From Staphylotrichum longicolle (Eukaryota > Ascomycota > Sordariomycetes > Sordariales > Chaetomiaceae): 64,000 nt of DNA. Position numbers and translations under genes: made by a program. This document shows, in pieces, positions 22,663 to 34,711 of this stretch; the stretch's first letter is position 1; each line of letters starts with the position of its first letter. The notes under the pieces are model-generated. The model made no database searches. It worked only from the letters and a program-made list of their open reading frames with translations, and was not told where the DNA came from. Location: NCBI GenBank assembly GCA_019096155.1, contig JAHCVI010000005.1:196468-260467 (forward strand), written 5' to 3'.

Positions 22663-25485
22663 CGTCACTGTCGCCCACCATTCATGGGGAGCGACAAGTC
22701 AAAAGCAAACGAGAGACTAGAGAGCAAAGCAAACGACCGACAAACAGAACAGACCACTAGGACGAAGGCAGAAACACACAATAGCGAGAGACGACGATAA
22801 CATGAGGTGGAGGAGGGAAAAGACACACCCCAGGCTTGAGAGCAGCTTGCCTCGTGAGGAACCCCTGTGCTGGCAACCCCACGGAGAGCAGCACGGCCCT
22901 TGTTTGACCAGGAGGCAGCAATTCAGGAGGCTCAGGGAGGGAACACACGGCAGAAACGAGCTTGTCCTGTGTAAGCCCCAGGAGGCTTCCAGAGCGGAGA
23001 TCCCATGGTGGTGTGTGGCTCAGGACCCGCTCGGAAGGCGGAAGGATGATGCTCAGGCGGAGCTGTCAGCCCATTGATGGCTAGGATCTTGTCGAATTGC
23101 CCAATGTCCCGAAGCAGTGCGAGAGTCCTCTGGTCCTCTCACGGGGCGGCAGCTTTCCCAATCCGACCCACGGGTGCGAAACGACCCCGGCATTGCCTGT
23201 GGGCGGACCCGCGGTGACGGGGATGCCGTATCTTCAAGGTCCCCCATCACCCATCACCCGCCCACCCCTTGTCTCCATTTGCCCATTGCCACGACAGGAG
23301 CGAGCTCGACTTCGAAGCGGTGTCTCTGTCTCATCCCGCGTCAGCACTGCCTCTGCTGTGTCTGGAGCATTCGGGCCTGGTCCTTGCGGGACCCCAGCGG
23401 TGTTGTTTGAGCAAGGGAGCAGCCTCGCAACGATCCCGCAACAGCTTGACGGGCGGCCCAAGTTCGGATCGAGCGCGTGCAAAGCCTGCTCAGGCGGTGG
23501 AGCCGGCCATCTGGTTTTCGCCGCATCTGCTCCATCGCATTGCCAGAACCGGTAGCGCGCATTGCCCGGAGTGGCCCCCGTCGAGCAGGCCCCTTGTCTG
23601 ATGGGGCCCATCTCGATACGAGGTCTGTGTCTGGTTGGCAGTTTTTAGTAATCGCTAATTTGTCGTATCTGCGTTGAGGCAGGTTGCATCCCAGCAGACG
23701 CGAGATGGGCGATCATCAGCGTCGGGAACGGCAACGCCATTGCATTGATCGTTGAAGATTGCGCCCATCACCCGTTCCGGGCTCCGCCGTGCTGGGAAAA
23801 GACGAGCGGGAGGGTCGGGGGAAGGCGACAGGGTCTCCTGTCTTCGGGGCATTTTTTCTGGCTTGGGGAGGGGGCATTTGGCGTTTGAGGGACGCGACTG
23901 GCGATTGGCGACTGGAGACTGACAATCATGGCCCAAACAAGACTCGACAGTGAGACAGTGAGACAGGCAGACAGGGCCCGCGGAGTGGATATCTCAGGGG
24001 TAATCGCGCTGTGTTCCATTCGCTGCCTGGCGCGCCTGTCTCTTCCAGGTTGCTGTTTTGTGGCTGTTGAGCGTCGGTTCGGTGGGTAAAAAAAAAATGT
24101 CGCCCCTCGTCGTTGGTCGTGCATCAAAAAGCTTTGTGGCCCCACTTTGGCTGGTCTTGGCCTTCCCGTGTTGTTCTATGCCCCACCTGGCACCTGCCAC
24201 CTGCAACGCTGCAGGGAACGAGGCTGCCCAAGACCCCTGCTCCCCCCTGTCGGCTCTCTGTGCGTCCCCTGCTCTTCCCCCTTGCCCTCATGCGACCACG
24301 ACTGCGGGTGGATCCTGGTAAAATCGTAAAAATCCCCTGGCACTTGTGCTTGGCCCCTGGCTTCCGTCCCAAGTCCTCAACGGCCCTGTGCCTGCCGAGT
24401 GCCTGCCGTGTGCCTGAGCTGCAGAATCAACGATTGAGATCTGACAAAGACCGCCGTTCCCGCCCAGCCCAGATCGCCGCAAAATGCTTCGCCCTTCCAA
24501 CCTAACTGGAACGTCGTGTCCGAAAAAGGCAAAATGACAACATCAGCGTCGGCCGCGAACTGCCGCAACACGCAAAGTCGATCAGCAATGCGGAATTGGA
24601 GAGCGCCGGGCGGTCTCTAAATTTTTGCAGCCAGGGAAATGGATCATTTCGTCATTTGGAGCCGGTCCAAGACATGGCTTCAGGGGCGGTCAGGGTCAGT
24701 GGCTCCCTTTTCCACCCCTTCCCACCCCTTCCCACCCCTTCCCTTGCCAGGTCGTGCTCGGCTCGCACGACACACGACTCAGCACCCGGCACCCCCGGCA
24801 GCCCCCGGCACCACAGCCCGGTCTGGGCTCCACTGCCCCCTGAGATGGACCCCATCGAGCGCATCCCAAATCTCCAGTCAGGCACAGTCGGGGTACGAGC
24901 AGTGATTGGGAACTGCCAGAAGCGTGCCGAACCAGCCTCGAAGCAGCAAGACGCCGGCCAGGGCCACCCCTTCTCGCCCCTTCTGGGCGCCATCAGATGC
25001 TGGCCTCGGGTCCCGCGCTGTGGCCCGTTAGGCCGGTCCGGGGCACCACAAGCGGCTTCCCAAGCGGCTTTGGGGTCTTGGGGCCTGGGACATCGGAGAT
25101 GGGCTGCTGCATGTCCCCCGGACTTTATGCACAGGCAAGACGTGTGCGATCCCGCCTTTGCTGCTGCACGAACCTCAACGGCGCCTCACACTCGTTCGTC
25201 ATCGACGTCGTCGCCTCTGGCTTCACCACACTCGTTTGTTTTGTCTGTCGCTTGTTTCTGCGCTTACTGTGCCGTGCAGTAAGGCAAGAGGAGGAGCAGC
25301 AGGAGGACCCCATTGTGAACATCCCACCCCAGTCACTCGTTGAACAAATACGACGGCCGAGAAAACCGGAGCTTCCGAGGATCCCTTTGTTGCCGGCATA
25401 CAAGTATCGAACCACCCTGTCCGCCCGTGACCGTTGGCCGTCCTGAGAATCGAGTTGCGCCGCATCCCATCGTCTCTGTAACACA
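22663..25485. promoter_or_regulatory. Divergent promoter of ags1 and GH13 gene
   Basis: 2.8 kb of GC-rich, simple-sequence-prone DNA with no credible coding exons. It separates two divergent genes of one pathway, so it should hold both promoters. It contains the C-rich 10-bp repeat at 24711-24740, and short direct repeats of a GACAGTGA type near 23945-23965 and of GGCGA/TTGGCGACTGG type near 23890-23915. Confidence 0.5.
24711..24740. repeat. 10-bp tandem repeat with STRE-like CCCCT cores
   Basis: Three tandem units of the form (c/t)CCACCCCTT, each with a CCCCT core (24715, 24725, 24735), one DNA helical turn apart. CCCCT is the core of the yeast stress-response element; a role here is inference. 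The complementary strand is G-rich. It lies about 750 bp before the GH13 start. Confidence 0.6.
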
Positions 25486-27218
25486 ATGCGGACATCCTTC
25501 TTCAGTGTGGCCGCCGCCGCCGCCCTGGCCTTCGCCGGCTTGGGCTCGGCTGCCGATGCCGACGAGTGGAAGTCGCGGTCCATCTACCAGGTCATGATTG
25601 ACCGCTATGCCCACGACGATGGCTCCACGGACACCACTTGCGAGATGCATCTGTTCTGCGGCGGCACGTGGAAGGGCCTCAAGAACAAGCTTGACTACAT
25701 CCAAGGTGAGCAGACTGCATCCCGTGCTCCTCCTCTCCCGAATCACGCAGCTAACCCCGCGGATTGTGCAGATATGGGCTTCACTGCCGTTCAGATCAGC
25801 CCCATCGTCAAGAACATGAACGATCACACCGCCGTCGGAGACGCTTACCATGGCTACTGGTCCGTCGACAACTACGCCCTCAACGACAAGTTTGGCACCG
25901 AGCAGGACTTCAAGGATCTCGTGGCCGAGCTGCACAAGCGCGACATGCTGCTCATGGTCGACGTCGTAGTGAACAACATGGTCCAGGCTTTCGACAATGT
26001 CGTGCCCCCCAAGATCGACTTCTCCAAGTTCAACCCGTTCAACGACGAGAAGTACTTCCACCCGTACTGCAACGTGACCCAGTGGGAGAACTCGACCGAC
26101 TACCAGAACTGCTGGCTCTATCCCTACGGTGTTGCCCTCGCCGATCTGGCCACCGAGACCAAGCCGGTTGCCGATGAGTTGAGCAAGTGGGTCAAGGGGC
26201 TGGTTGCCAACTACTCGATCGACGGCCTCCGCATCGACGCCGCCAAGCACGTCAACGACGCGTTCCTTCCCCAGTTCGTCGAGGCTTCCGGCGTGTTTGC
26301 CTTTGGCGAGGTCCTCACGGGCGTGCCCAAGGACATGTGCCGGTACCAGACCCTCGGCTTGCTGCCGGGCATGCCCAACTACCTCGAGTACTACCCCCTG
26401 AACAAGGCGTTCAACGGCGGTTCTCTTGCCGACGTCGCGAAGCTGCGCAACGATGCCGCCTCGACCTGCAACGACACCCTTGTTCTCGGCAGCTTCATTG
26501 AGAACCACGACATGCCGCGCTTCGCCAACCAGAACGACGATCTCGCCCTTGCCAAGAACGCCATGACTTACATTCTGCTGAACGACGGCATTCCCACGGG
26601 TGAGTTTCTCTTAGGTGCCATTGACCCCCCACTGCGACCCGAAATGCTAACAACCCCGCAGTCTACCAGGGCCAGGAGCAGCACTTCAAGGGCAACGGCA
26701 CCCCTTTCAACCGCGAGCCCCTCTGGACTTCCAAGTACGACAAGACGGCCCCGCTCTACACCCTCACCGCGACGCTGAACAAGGCTCGCAACAACGCCAT
26801 CAAGCTGTCCCCGGAGTACCTGTCCAAGACCTCCGAGACGCTCTGGGTTGACGTCAACCACCTGTGCCTCAAGAAGGGCCCGGCCGGCAGCCAGATCGTG
26901 TTCTGCATCAACAACAAGAGCAGCAAGGGCGACAGCTACGAGTCCACCGTCGGCGGCTTCAAGCCCAACGAGAAGATTGTCGAGGTCGTGGGTTGCAAGA
27001 CCAGCACCACCAACTCTTTCGGCAATGTGACCATGTACATGGGCAACGGCGAGCCCAAGGTCTACGTCTTGGCGTCGTCGCTCACCGGCACCGACATCTG
27101 CCCCCAGACGACCGAAGACGCGCCGGTCAAGAAGAAGAACGGAGCTGGTGTCTTGGGCGTGACGGGTAGCGTCCTCCTCACTGCCGTCATTGGGTGGGCT
27201 GCGGTTTTCCTGGCGTAA
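25486..27218 (+). CDS. GPI-anchored GH13 alpha-amylase / alpha-glucanotransferase
   Basis: Three exons, 25486..25705, 25772..26599, 26662..27218 (1605 nt, 534 aa). A signal peptide (MRTSFFSVAAAAALAFAGLG) leads into a GH13 barrel: region I DVVVNN, region II GLRIDAAKH (nucleophile Asp near 229), region III FGEVLTG (acid/base Glu near 253), region IV FIENHD (Asp near 320). Region I has Asn where typical amylases have His (DxxxNH), as I recall for the Aspergillus AgtA-type cell-wall alpha-glucanotransferases. The C-terminus (KKKNGAGVLGVTGS then a hydrophobic run ending VFLA) is a GPI-anchor signal. The neighbour across the divergent promoter is alpha-1,3-glucan synthase, so the likely job is trimming or transferring alpha-glucan chains at the wall. 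Plain starch hydrolysis is less likely. Confidence 0.93.
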
Positions 27219-27541
27219 GGCATCACAGGGGCACGGCATGGAGGGAAAGGAGAGGTCTCCAGGGCCGATGTAAGTCGTTATCCGGCTGTTTTCATTACCG
27301 TACTGGCATCGAGACGTGCATCTCGCGATATCCAAGTTCATACTTCCCAAGTACATACCCATTTAATTACGCATTCTCTTACTGCATTCCGTCATGACTG
27401 GTCTTGTTTTCCCTAGGTCCATCTGTCTCATCATGGTCATTTGTTTGTACGAAGATGATACCAGCCTTTAGTTTCTTGTACATATTTGAATGAGCATCGT
27501 CCTCTCACCGCCTCTCTGTGCCCTGTTCCCCTGCCAGCAAC
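27219..27541. other. Convergent 3' region
   Basis: 323 bp between the 3' ends of the GH13 gene and the MFS gene. No feature other than probable 3' UTR. Confidence 0.5.
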
Positions 27542-29249
27542 CTAATGTGTCTCCCCCTCCACGATGGTCCTGGCATGGAACTTGGTGAGCCACGAGTTCG
27601 CCATGGCCACCCTGATCTTCTTGCCCCAAATCATAAAGACCACCACCATCAAACAATTCACCACCAAGATGGGCGTAAACGCCCCGACGATAATCGTCAG
27701 ATAGCCGTGCTTCAAGATCCAGTTCAGCACCTCCAGCCCGAACCCGAAGCTGATGGCCTGCTTGCCCAGACACATGATGATCAGCTGCTCCGACAGGTTC
27801 GCGTTGTGCGAGTCGACCGCGTACGCCAGCGTCAGCGTGAAGAAGAAATACCCGGCCCACTGCGTCAGCCCGATGGCGATGAAGTAGCAGATCCAATGCA
27901 GATCCCGGTCCGCCGCCACGCCGAAGAGCACCTGCCCCGCCGGCGCGGCCAGAACCGCGGGGAACAGGACCCCGAGCCTCATCTCGGCCTCGCGGATCCC
28001 GCCGTTGCGCTTGGTCAGGCGCGCCGCGAGCCGGTCCGACGCCGGGAGGAAGGGCACCGCGCACGCGAACCCGACCATGGTCGCCAGCGCGTGCAGGCCC
28101 GAGTTGGTCTGCGGCCAGTTGTAAGGGGGCGCGACGATCTTGAGCGGGAAGACAAAGTTGAAGGAGAAGCCGCAGAGGCCGATGAAGATGCCGTAGGTCG
28201 TGATGACCCAGAAGGTGGACGGGACGAGCAGGTAGGTGAAGGAGCGCAGCGGCATGAGCAGCGCCTCGCGCCACGACGTGGACGGGTCCGTCGGGCCCCA
28301 GGGGTGGAGTTGCTGGAGGAAGGTCTTGCGCGGCGGGACGGGGTGGGCGGTGGTGCTGGGTGGGTGGGCGTGTTCGTGTTCCGAGACGGAGGTTTTCTCA
28401 GGTTTGGGGGAGTTGGTGTTCGGGAGGTGCGTGCCGCTGGAGGACGAGGCGGAGGACGGCGGCAGGGTGGCGGGGCGGTGGAACATGGACTCCTCGCAAA
28501 AGAAGAAGGCCATGACGAGGAGCGCGCCAGCAAAGGCGAACTCGATGTAGAAGAAGAGGTGCCACGAGAGGCCGGCATTCAGCATGAAGCCCGCGAACAT
28601 GGGCCCGGTCCCGCCGAGGCAGAGGGCGATGGTGTACCACCCGAGCTTCTTGCCGCGCTCGTGCAGGAAGAAGATGTCGTTGACGAGCTGGATGGGGAGG
28701 GCTTCGCAAACGCCGGAGCCGAATGCGTGCACGATGCGGGCGCCCATCAGGCCGGAGTAGGTTGTGGCCTGGGACGCCCCGATGACGCCGGCGGCATACG
28801 AGATGAGAGACAGTAGGATGACGGGGCGGCGCCCAATCTTGCGGTACAGCGGGACCAGGACGAAGTTGCCGAACCCAAAGATCAGGTTCGGGTAGTTGAC
28901 GAGGCCGGCTGCCGTGTTAGGGTCTATCCCGAACTCCGCCGACCAGAGACCGATGTATGTGGCCGGGCCCAGGAGTGCCGAGAGGCCGAGGAAGGAAAAG
29001 GCACAGCTGATGAACATGACGGTGTGTTTCTTCCAGGCTGGCCATTGTAGCGGGTCGTTGGGGTCGGCCGACGGGACCGGGAAGAGCGCCTGTCCGTAGT
29101 GCGTCTCCTCGCCCTCCTGGGCTTGGAGGTTGACGGTGCCCGGGACGCCTTCCTCGTGGGCATGGCTGGGCAGAAGGTGTCAGACAGTTCTCGAAGCTGG
29201 CATGGGTTAGTCAGAATACTGACCTGCGAACATCGTGCCGGACAGCCAT
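27542..29249 (-). CDS. MFS transporter (DHA1-type proton antiporter-like)
   Basis: Exon 1 (29249..29224) and exon 2 (29165..27542), separated by a 58-bp intron, give 549 aa. The cytosolic N-terminus ends with DPNDPLQWPAWKKH, a common start of fungal MFS drug/polyamine/cation antiporters. About 12 hydrophobic segments follow in two halves joined by a charged Ser/Thr/Pro/His-rich loop (residues roughly 260-315). LYRKIGRRPVILLS is the loop 2-3 signature of the superfamily. It should sit in the plasma membrane and export or import a small molecule; the substrate is not readable. It ends tail-to-tail with the GH13 gene. Confidence 0.9.
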
Positions 29250-31130
29250 GGTGGGGTTTGAGTTGTGATCAAGTGTGGAGTCGAGGTGGATGGCGCGAGA
29301 GACAGTCTAAGTGGTTGAAGGAGAGCAAAAGGGTAGATGATTCTACGTTGGGGAGCGTTCACCATGCGTGTCGGAGGTGACCATTTGCGAGACCATCTCT
29401 GGACTCAGTGGGCAACAGTTACACTGGACTCGCGGTAGGATGCCGTTTCATTTCTGATCTTAAGTATGGCAACTGGCAGCACAAAAACAGAGTGCCCACG
29501 TGAACGGTGAAGCAGAAAAATAAAGACCCCAAGAATCGTAGTATGCCTAGACTCGTCTCCAATTACTGCCACAAGCCGTCTGATGCTGGAGCAGTGAAGG
29601 GAATCCGGACGCCACCGCCCATTGTGATCTCCTTGGCTAGCGTTCCTGCGAGTCGAACCCAGGCGCAAGGGGTCCCTGGGCTCATATGCCGTGGCATGCA
29701 TGGCACAGGTGTCACTGCAGGTGGAAGCGGCAGGACAAGGGACATTGCAGCCGGGGTCAGTCAGATTCGACCTCCCTTCTCCAACCTTCCCCTCATTGCC
29801 ACATCTGGGTGAGCTACCCGAACGAGTCTCGGCATCGGGGGCCAATGCTCGCTCGTGATGGTACTAGCGAACTGATATCGGGGTACTCCGGAGCCCGCGA
29901 GCGTTCGTAAGCCACAGGCTCGCTGCAGTCTCACTCGCGTCAACTCCGTGAGACAAAGATCCAGTGTTATTTGGTTGGAGGGAATATTTTGCCTTGGGGT
30001 AACTGTTCTCGGATCACAGACGCCGTGGGAAATGCAACAATCTGAGGGTTGTCGATCTGGGACATGACGGCAAAAAGAACCCTGCCATCAATTTAGATTT
30101 GCTGCTTCACGGGAAACACGGTTCACTTACTGGTATCGACTGGGATGCGGATGTACCTAAGTTCAATTGTATCTCTGGCAACCAATGGGCGCAGTCAAGG
30201 CAACTCCAGGCAATGCCATGCTACGGCTGGTTGAATCGGGTTAGTGATATGCTTTGAAGTGCTGTGCGAGGCATAGACCGCCCTGAGGGGTAACGCTTAA
30301 GCATACCCTTGATCTTTTTACCCCTCAGAAAACAGGTTTGAGAAAGCGTTCTTTAAGGTGGGTTGTCTGGCGAGAGAAGGTTTCGGTCACGGCCGGGAAC
30401 ATGGAGAGCCCAAGTACAAAATTAAAGCTCCTTATCCTTTTGCTCACGACGAAATCACCATGACCAATTCAGCCCACCATTTCTGTGGTTCAATGGTCGA
30501 GATACTATTCTTCCGCAATGTTATGAGGCACGACCGAAAAGACCCTTGCAGGGCAAAGTGTTGTTGGGGAGTTGGGGTAACACCAGGCCAGGGCCTGACG
30601 AGTTCTCCAACGCCTCGTCCAGTCGTTTACCCCATCTCTTTCTATTTGTCCCGTTTAATGGTCGCAGTCCTCGGACCCATCCTCGTTCCCGTGTTTTAAT
30701 GAAGCACACCGTAAGCTCAGAGTCTCATCCACTGCAGCTTGGACGGCAAGGAGTGACCACTCTCGTTGTGTAACCTCTGACCTCTCCAATGAGGGCGTCG
30801 GCAGCTACTAGAATGACCGGGCTGGTTGACAAATGAGGGGTGTGTGTCCCATGACCGCACATATGCCAAGGAGTCTGAACCACGGCATGGACAGATCAAT
30901 GTCGGCCTCGGTTTCGAGGACTTCAATGTCGTAGCTAGCATGGGAGAGCAGAGAGAGTCGTGAGGCGGGATCATGACCGCATTCACAACATAACCCTCAC
31001 CAGAGACAACAGTATATCACTCTGTTTCGTCCCAGCTTCACCCTCGCAACCTTCCAACCCCCCACAACACCCCGTGTGCTACCAATAGTGCATTATGGAT
31101 ATAGGAGAAATGGGCAGCGGTTGCCCGTAT
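29250..31130. other. Intergenic, no gene seen
   Basis: About 1.9 kb between the MFS gene start and the 3' end of the Zn2Cys6 gene. Only short overlapping open frames, no splice chain, no tRNA. A B-box-like string at about 29649-29660 (minus strand) has no acceptor stem partner. Confidence 0.5.
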
Positions 31131-32800
31131 CTATATCTCGACAGATTCCGTCCAAAAGTTCCAGTTATCCATGCACGAGTAATCAACATGACCCCACCCC
31201 TCTACGAGAGGCGTGTTTGGCCGGCTGAACTGAACGTCAACGATGCGGCAACCCTCGCCACTCACCCTTGGATGGGACAACCCGAAGCCGTGAATTCTCT
31301 GACCTTCGAGGACATCACAAGCAGTCAGCGGAGCGCCAGAGGATGAAGGCACGCTGGCAGATGTTTCCAAGGCCGCCAGCCGAGCACCGATGGCTGCCAT
31401 GATCCGTCCGTCGGTAGGCCCCTCGCGGCCCTGCTCGCTGAGCATCGTGGTCGCTAGAGCACGCAGCGACGGGTCTCTGCATTTGGCGCTCACGATGAAC
31501 AGGGGTCCAACAATGCCGGGACGCGTCGAGAAGCGTTTGGGCGCCCTAGGCTTGGTCCGCCGCCTCAGCCGCGATGACGCTGCGGCGTCACTCACGATGC
31601 TTCGAAAGTGGTTCATGTGTTCATCGTGCGCAGTCTGGAGCGGGTCGTGGACACACAGGAGATACACCAGAGCTGCGGTCAGCTGCGTGCGCATGGCATA
31701 TATCTCTGCTAGCGTTTCCGAGTCTTTGAGTGAAAACGTCGCGAACGAATGCCGGGTTTGCGACTTTGTGGCAATTGCTGCAAGGCCGTCGAGGACTTTG
31801 CAACATTGGCTCACCGCGTCAGATTGAGCCTGGCACATGATAGGATCATGTTCCTTCCAACTTGGATACGTGTATCGCAGCCGGTTAGCTGACTCGATGA
31901 ATTGATAGCAGCGGTGAAGACAGCTCATCGCTGCGTCGACGGCGAGCTCTGGTTCACAGAACACATCATGATCGTCTCCAGCTGTGAGTTGATGAGGTTC
32001 CAGGTACATGAGTGCTGGCGTCTGGGCCAAGGCGTAGCTGCCAATGGAAAGGTTTACCTTGACCAGCTCGTCTTTGATATGGCCGAGGATGTCAGAAGAC
32101 GGAGCTCCCTGGCGACGCTGGTAGGTCCTGGTAAGGATCTGCACGGCCCCTAGAAAGTGGGTAAATGCATTCTGCTCGTGCTGGCTCAGGATCTCAACGC
32201 AGGCGAGGACCATTGAAGCCAGAGCCAGTGCCTCGGGGTCTGCAGTCTCGTCGGTGAGATCCGACTGGAGCCTTGCCAGAGCTGAGCCGTAGTACCGCCA
32301 GGAGGAAGTAGCAGGGCTGTTAACGATGGCGTCGTTGAGCGATGATTCGTACGCGGCCCCAAACGCGGCAGCGGCAGCCTTGACGCACCCGGCTTGATGT
32401 GATAGCTGGAGAAATAAGCGCCCCCAGACACCATCATCTTGCAGGGGACGGCCGTTGCCGTCCAGAGACAGGACGTAGGCTGTGAGGTGGCTTAGCCTCT
32501 CGGTATTACTGTCCGCTGTGACGCCCATCTTCAGAGACGGCTGCAAAGCGGCTCGTGATGTGCTCTCGTGGTTGTACGCGTAACCGCGGCATGGTCGACC
32601 TGCTTGGACGCACCGCTGACAAAGAGGCTTTTGTTCGTCGCACTTGACACGACGTGCCCTTCAATTCTGTGGTTAGCCATTCTGCTGCGTGGAATGATGG
32701 CAGGCGGGCATTCATACTTGCAAGTCAGGCAGCCTCGTCTTGACTGCGAAACAACGACCCGGGACCGTTTTGATGTGGGAATGGATGCGGACTGCATCAT
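31131..32800 (-). CDS. Zn(II)2Cys6 transcription factor
   Basis: Two exons, 32800..32718 and 32658..31131, give 536 aa. The 59-bp intron splits the DNA-binding domain: GCLTCK in exon 1 joins ARRVKCDEQKPLCQRC in exon 2, giving the six cysteines with binuclear-cluster spacing (C-x2-C-x6-C-x6-C-x2-C-x6-C). The rest is largely helical with the layout of fungal-specific regulators (ACVEILSQHEQNAFTHFLGA, and a YPSWKEHDPIM segment typical of the C-terminal part). It is a nuclear DNA-binding regulator that would recognise CGG-type triplets. Targets are unknown. Its nearest neighbours, the MFS transporter and the hydrolase at 33548, are possible targets by position only. The first of two adjacent Met codons was taken as the start. 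Confidence 0.9.
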
Positions 32801-33547
32801 GGATCAAGGCTGTTGAGCTGACGCAAAGATGTGATGTAAGAGCAAAAGCCTATTCAGTTTTTCCCATGCACTAGACGAGGCCTATGCTCGGACTTACCGT
32901 AGTGCCTCCTCGCACTCCAAAGTCCCTGGCCACCCGATGTGGAAACTTCAAACCGTAGGTCAGCTTTCCCAGTCTGCCCTTGGCTACGGGTGGACGTGTT
33001 GGATGAGTGCCTGTGAAGCAGTGTAAAGCAGTGCAAAGTAAACTTGTGTCGTGAGCAAAAACAGGAACAAAGTGGTGCGTGGTAATGGGGCGCAGTAGCA
33101 GAAACCTGGCATTGTCAGGAGGTCTGGTATCAAACACCGAGATGGCCTCCACAGCATCGCCATGGGGTCCCGTTCACGGCACAGCCCACACCCGAACTCG
33201 AACCGGCCCAATCCAGCTTAGCTCAACGGCCACTGGTAACACAAACACCGAGCTGAGCTCCACTGGAGGTTGGCGACGAATCAGAAGGCGAGGGAATCTT
33301 GGTTACATTGATCTTCCATCGCCATCATGGAGATGGGCGAAAGAAGCACAAGGAAGGGGCGCCAACCAGAGATGAGCTGTCAAGAACTATATAACTCGCG
33401 TAAAATCTCAACGAGGCAGAGTACGATCAACAAGATGCCCGCCAGGTGTCTTGATCCTCGTCTCCAATCGTCTTCTCCCTGGCAGCCCCCCCTCCCCAGT
33501 CTCTACAACACTGCAATCACAGTCAAGACAATACGATACTTGTTAAG
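32801..33547. other. Divergent promoter region
   Basis: 747 bp between the Zn2Cys6 gene (leftward) and the PAF-acetylhydrolase-like gene (rightward). It contains a TATA-like site at 33388 that suits the rightward gene. No coding exon seen. Confidence 0.5.
33388..33394 (+). promoter_or_regulatory. TATA box of hydrolase gene
   Basis: TATATAA lies 154 bases before the ATG at 33548, a good consensus at a reasonable distance. Confidence 0.45.
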
Positions 33548-34711
33548 ATGCGGTCTACAAACCCCATCACTCTCCTCTTGCTCGCCAGCACGGCCGCAGG
33601 GTATTTGATTCCGCACCCACCCGGTAAATACAATGTCACCCTGACGACTGGTCCCCTCGTCGACTACAGCCGCGACGACCCCTATGCCGCGACGCCAATT
33701 CCGCGTGCCTTGATGTTGTCGGTCTTTCAGCCTGTGAGATGCGCGTCCACAGTGCCCGTTCCCTGCATGCCAGACAAAATCGCCGAGTACCAAGGGCCAT
33801 TCCTCCAAGCGACCTTGAACGTCTCGGCCAATCTCTCACCCCTCTTTCTTGAGGCTCGCCTGCCAGTGTGCTCGTCAAACCGCCGCAGCCGCTGCTCGCC
33901 CCTCGATGACGTCCCCATCTTGCTCTTTCTCCCTGGATACAGCATCCCACGCTTCTACTATAACGTCATCGCCTCTGCCATCGCCAGCGAGGGCTTCACA
34001 GTCATTACCATCGACCACCCAGGCGACGCCAACATCATCATCTACCCCGACGGCCACGCAGCCTACAACAACGCCTCCATCCTTGACAGCCCGACCTGGG
34101 ACTACTACCCCCTCGCCGACGATACCTCCTTCGTGATCAACCAGCTAAGCAACGCCACGGCCATGGCCGAGCTGCTGCCGGCGCGCGGGCCGCGACCGTT
34201 CCGAACCGACCGCGTCGCGGCGCTGGGCCACTCCGTCGGCGGCGCCGCCGCGCTCGTGGCCGCGTCCCGCGACCCGCGCATCCGCGGCGCCATCAACTGG
34301 GACGGCACCGTCTTCGGCATGCCGCCCGCCGCGGGCGAGGCGGGCCCCGTGCTCGCCATGTCGCAGCCCGTGCTCTTCATGTCCCACCAGACCTGGTTCG
34401 ACACCACCTGGACGGCGACGTGGGCGCAGCTCGGCGGGCCCAAGATGGCCGTGTACGTCGCGAATACCACGCACTACACCTTCTCGGACGTGCCCACGCT
34501 GCTGCAGGCGGCCGGGCAGAGCGCGGCGCCGTTCGCGGAGCTGCTGGGCACGGTTGCGCCTGCGGAGATGCTGCGTGTTCTGACGGAGTATACGGTGGCG
34601 TGGATGAAGGGGGTGTTTGCCGGGGACATGAAGAAGGGAGGGTCTTTGTTGCAGGAGCTTGAGCCCGGCAGGTTTCCGGGGGTGTCGGTCTTGATGAAGG
34701 ACAACTTTTGA
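33548..34711 (+). CDS. PAF-acetylhydrolase-like alpha/beta hydrolase, secreted
   Basis: One exon of 387 aa. The start is a signal peptide (MRSTNPITLLLLASTAAG). The family pattern of platelet-activating-factor acetylhydrolase (isoform II) is visible: VPILLFLPGYSIPRFYYN, IDHPGDAN, the nucleophile elbow GHSVGGAAAL, INWDGTVFG with the acid residue, and THYTFSDVP with the His. Fungal members are predicted secreted lipases/esterases acting on short acyl chains. No intron is needed and the frame is intact. Confidence 0.9.
   Translation: MRSTNPITLLLLASTAAGYLIPHPPGKYNVTLTTGPLVDYSRDDPYAATPIPRALMLSVFQPVRCASTVPVPCMPDKIAEYQGPFLQATLNVSANLSPLFLEARLPVCSSNRRSRCSPLDDVPILLFLPGYSIPRFYYNVIASAIASEGFTVITIDHPGDANIIIYPDGHAAYNNASILDSPTWDYYPLADDTSFVINQLSNATAMAELLPARGPRPFRTDRVAALGHSVGGAAALVAASRDPRIRGAINWDGTVFGMPPAAGEAGPVLAMSQPVLFMSHQTWFDTTWTATWAQLGGPKMAVYVANTTHYTFSDVPTLLQAAGQSAAPFAELLGTVAPAEMLRVLTEYTVAWMKGVFAGDMKKGGSLLQELEPGRFPGVSVLMKDNF

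Noticed and set aside
29645..29665. Minus-strand GGGTTCGACTC resembling a tRNA B box
   Set aside because: The T stem has a mismatch and no 5' acceptor half exists at the right distance.
27542..33000. Possible secondary-metabolite cluster (MFS transporter plus Zn2Cys6 factor)
   Set aside because: No backbone enzyme (PKS, NRPS, terpene cyclase) or tailoring enzymes are present nearby.
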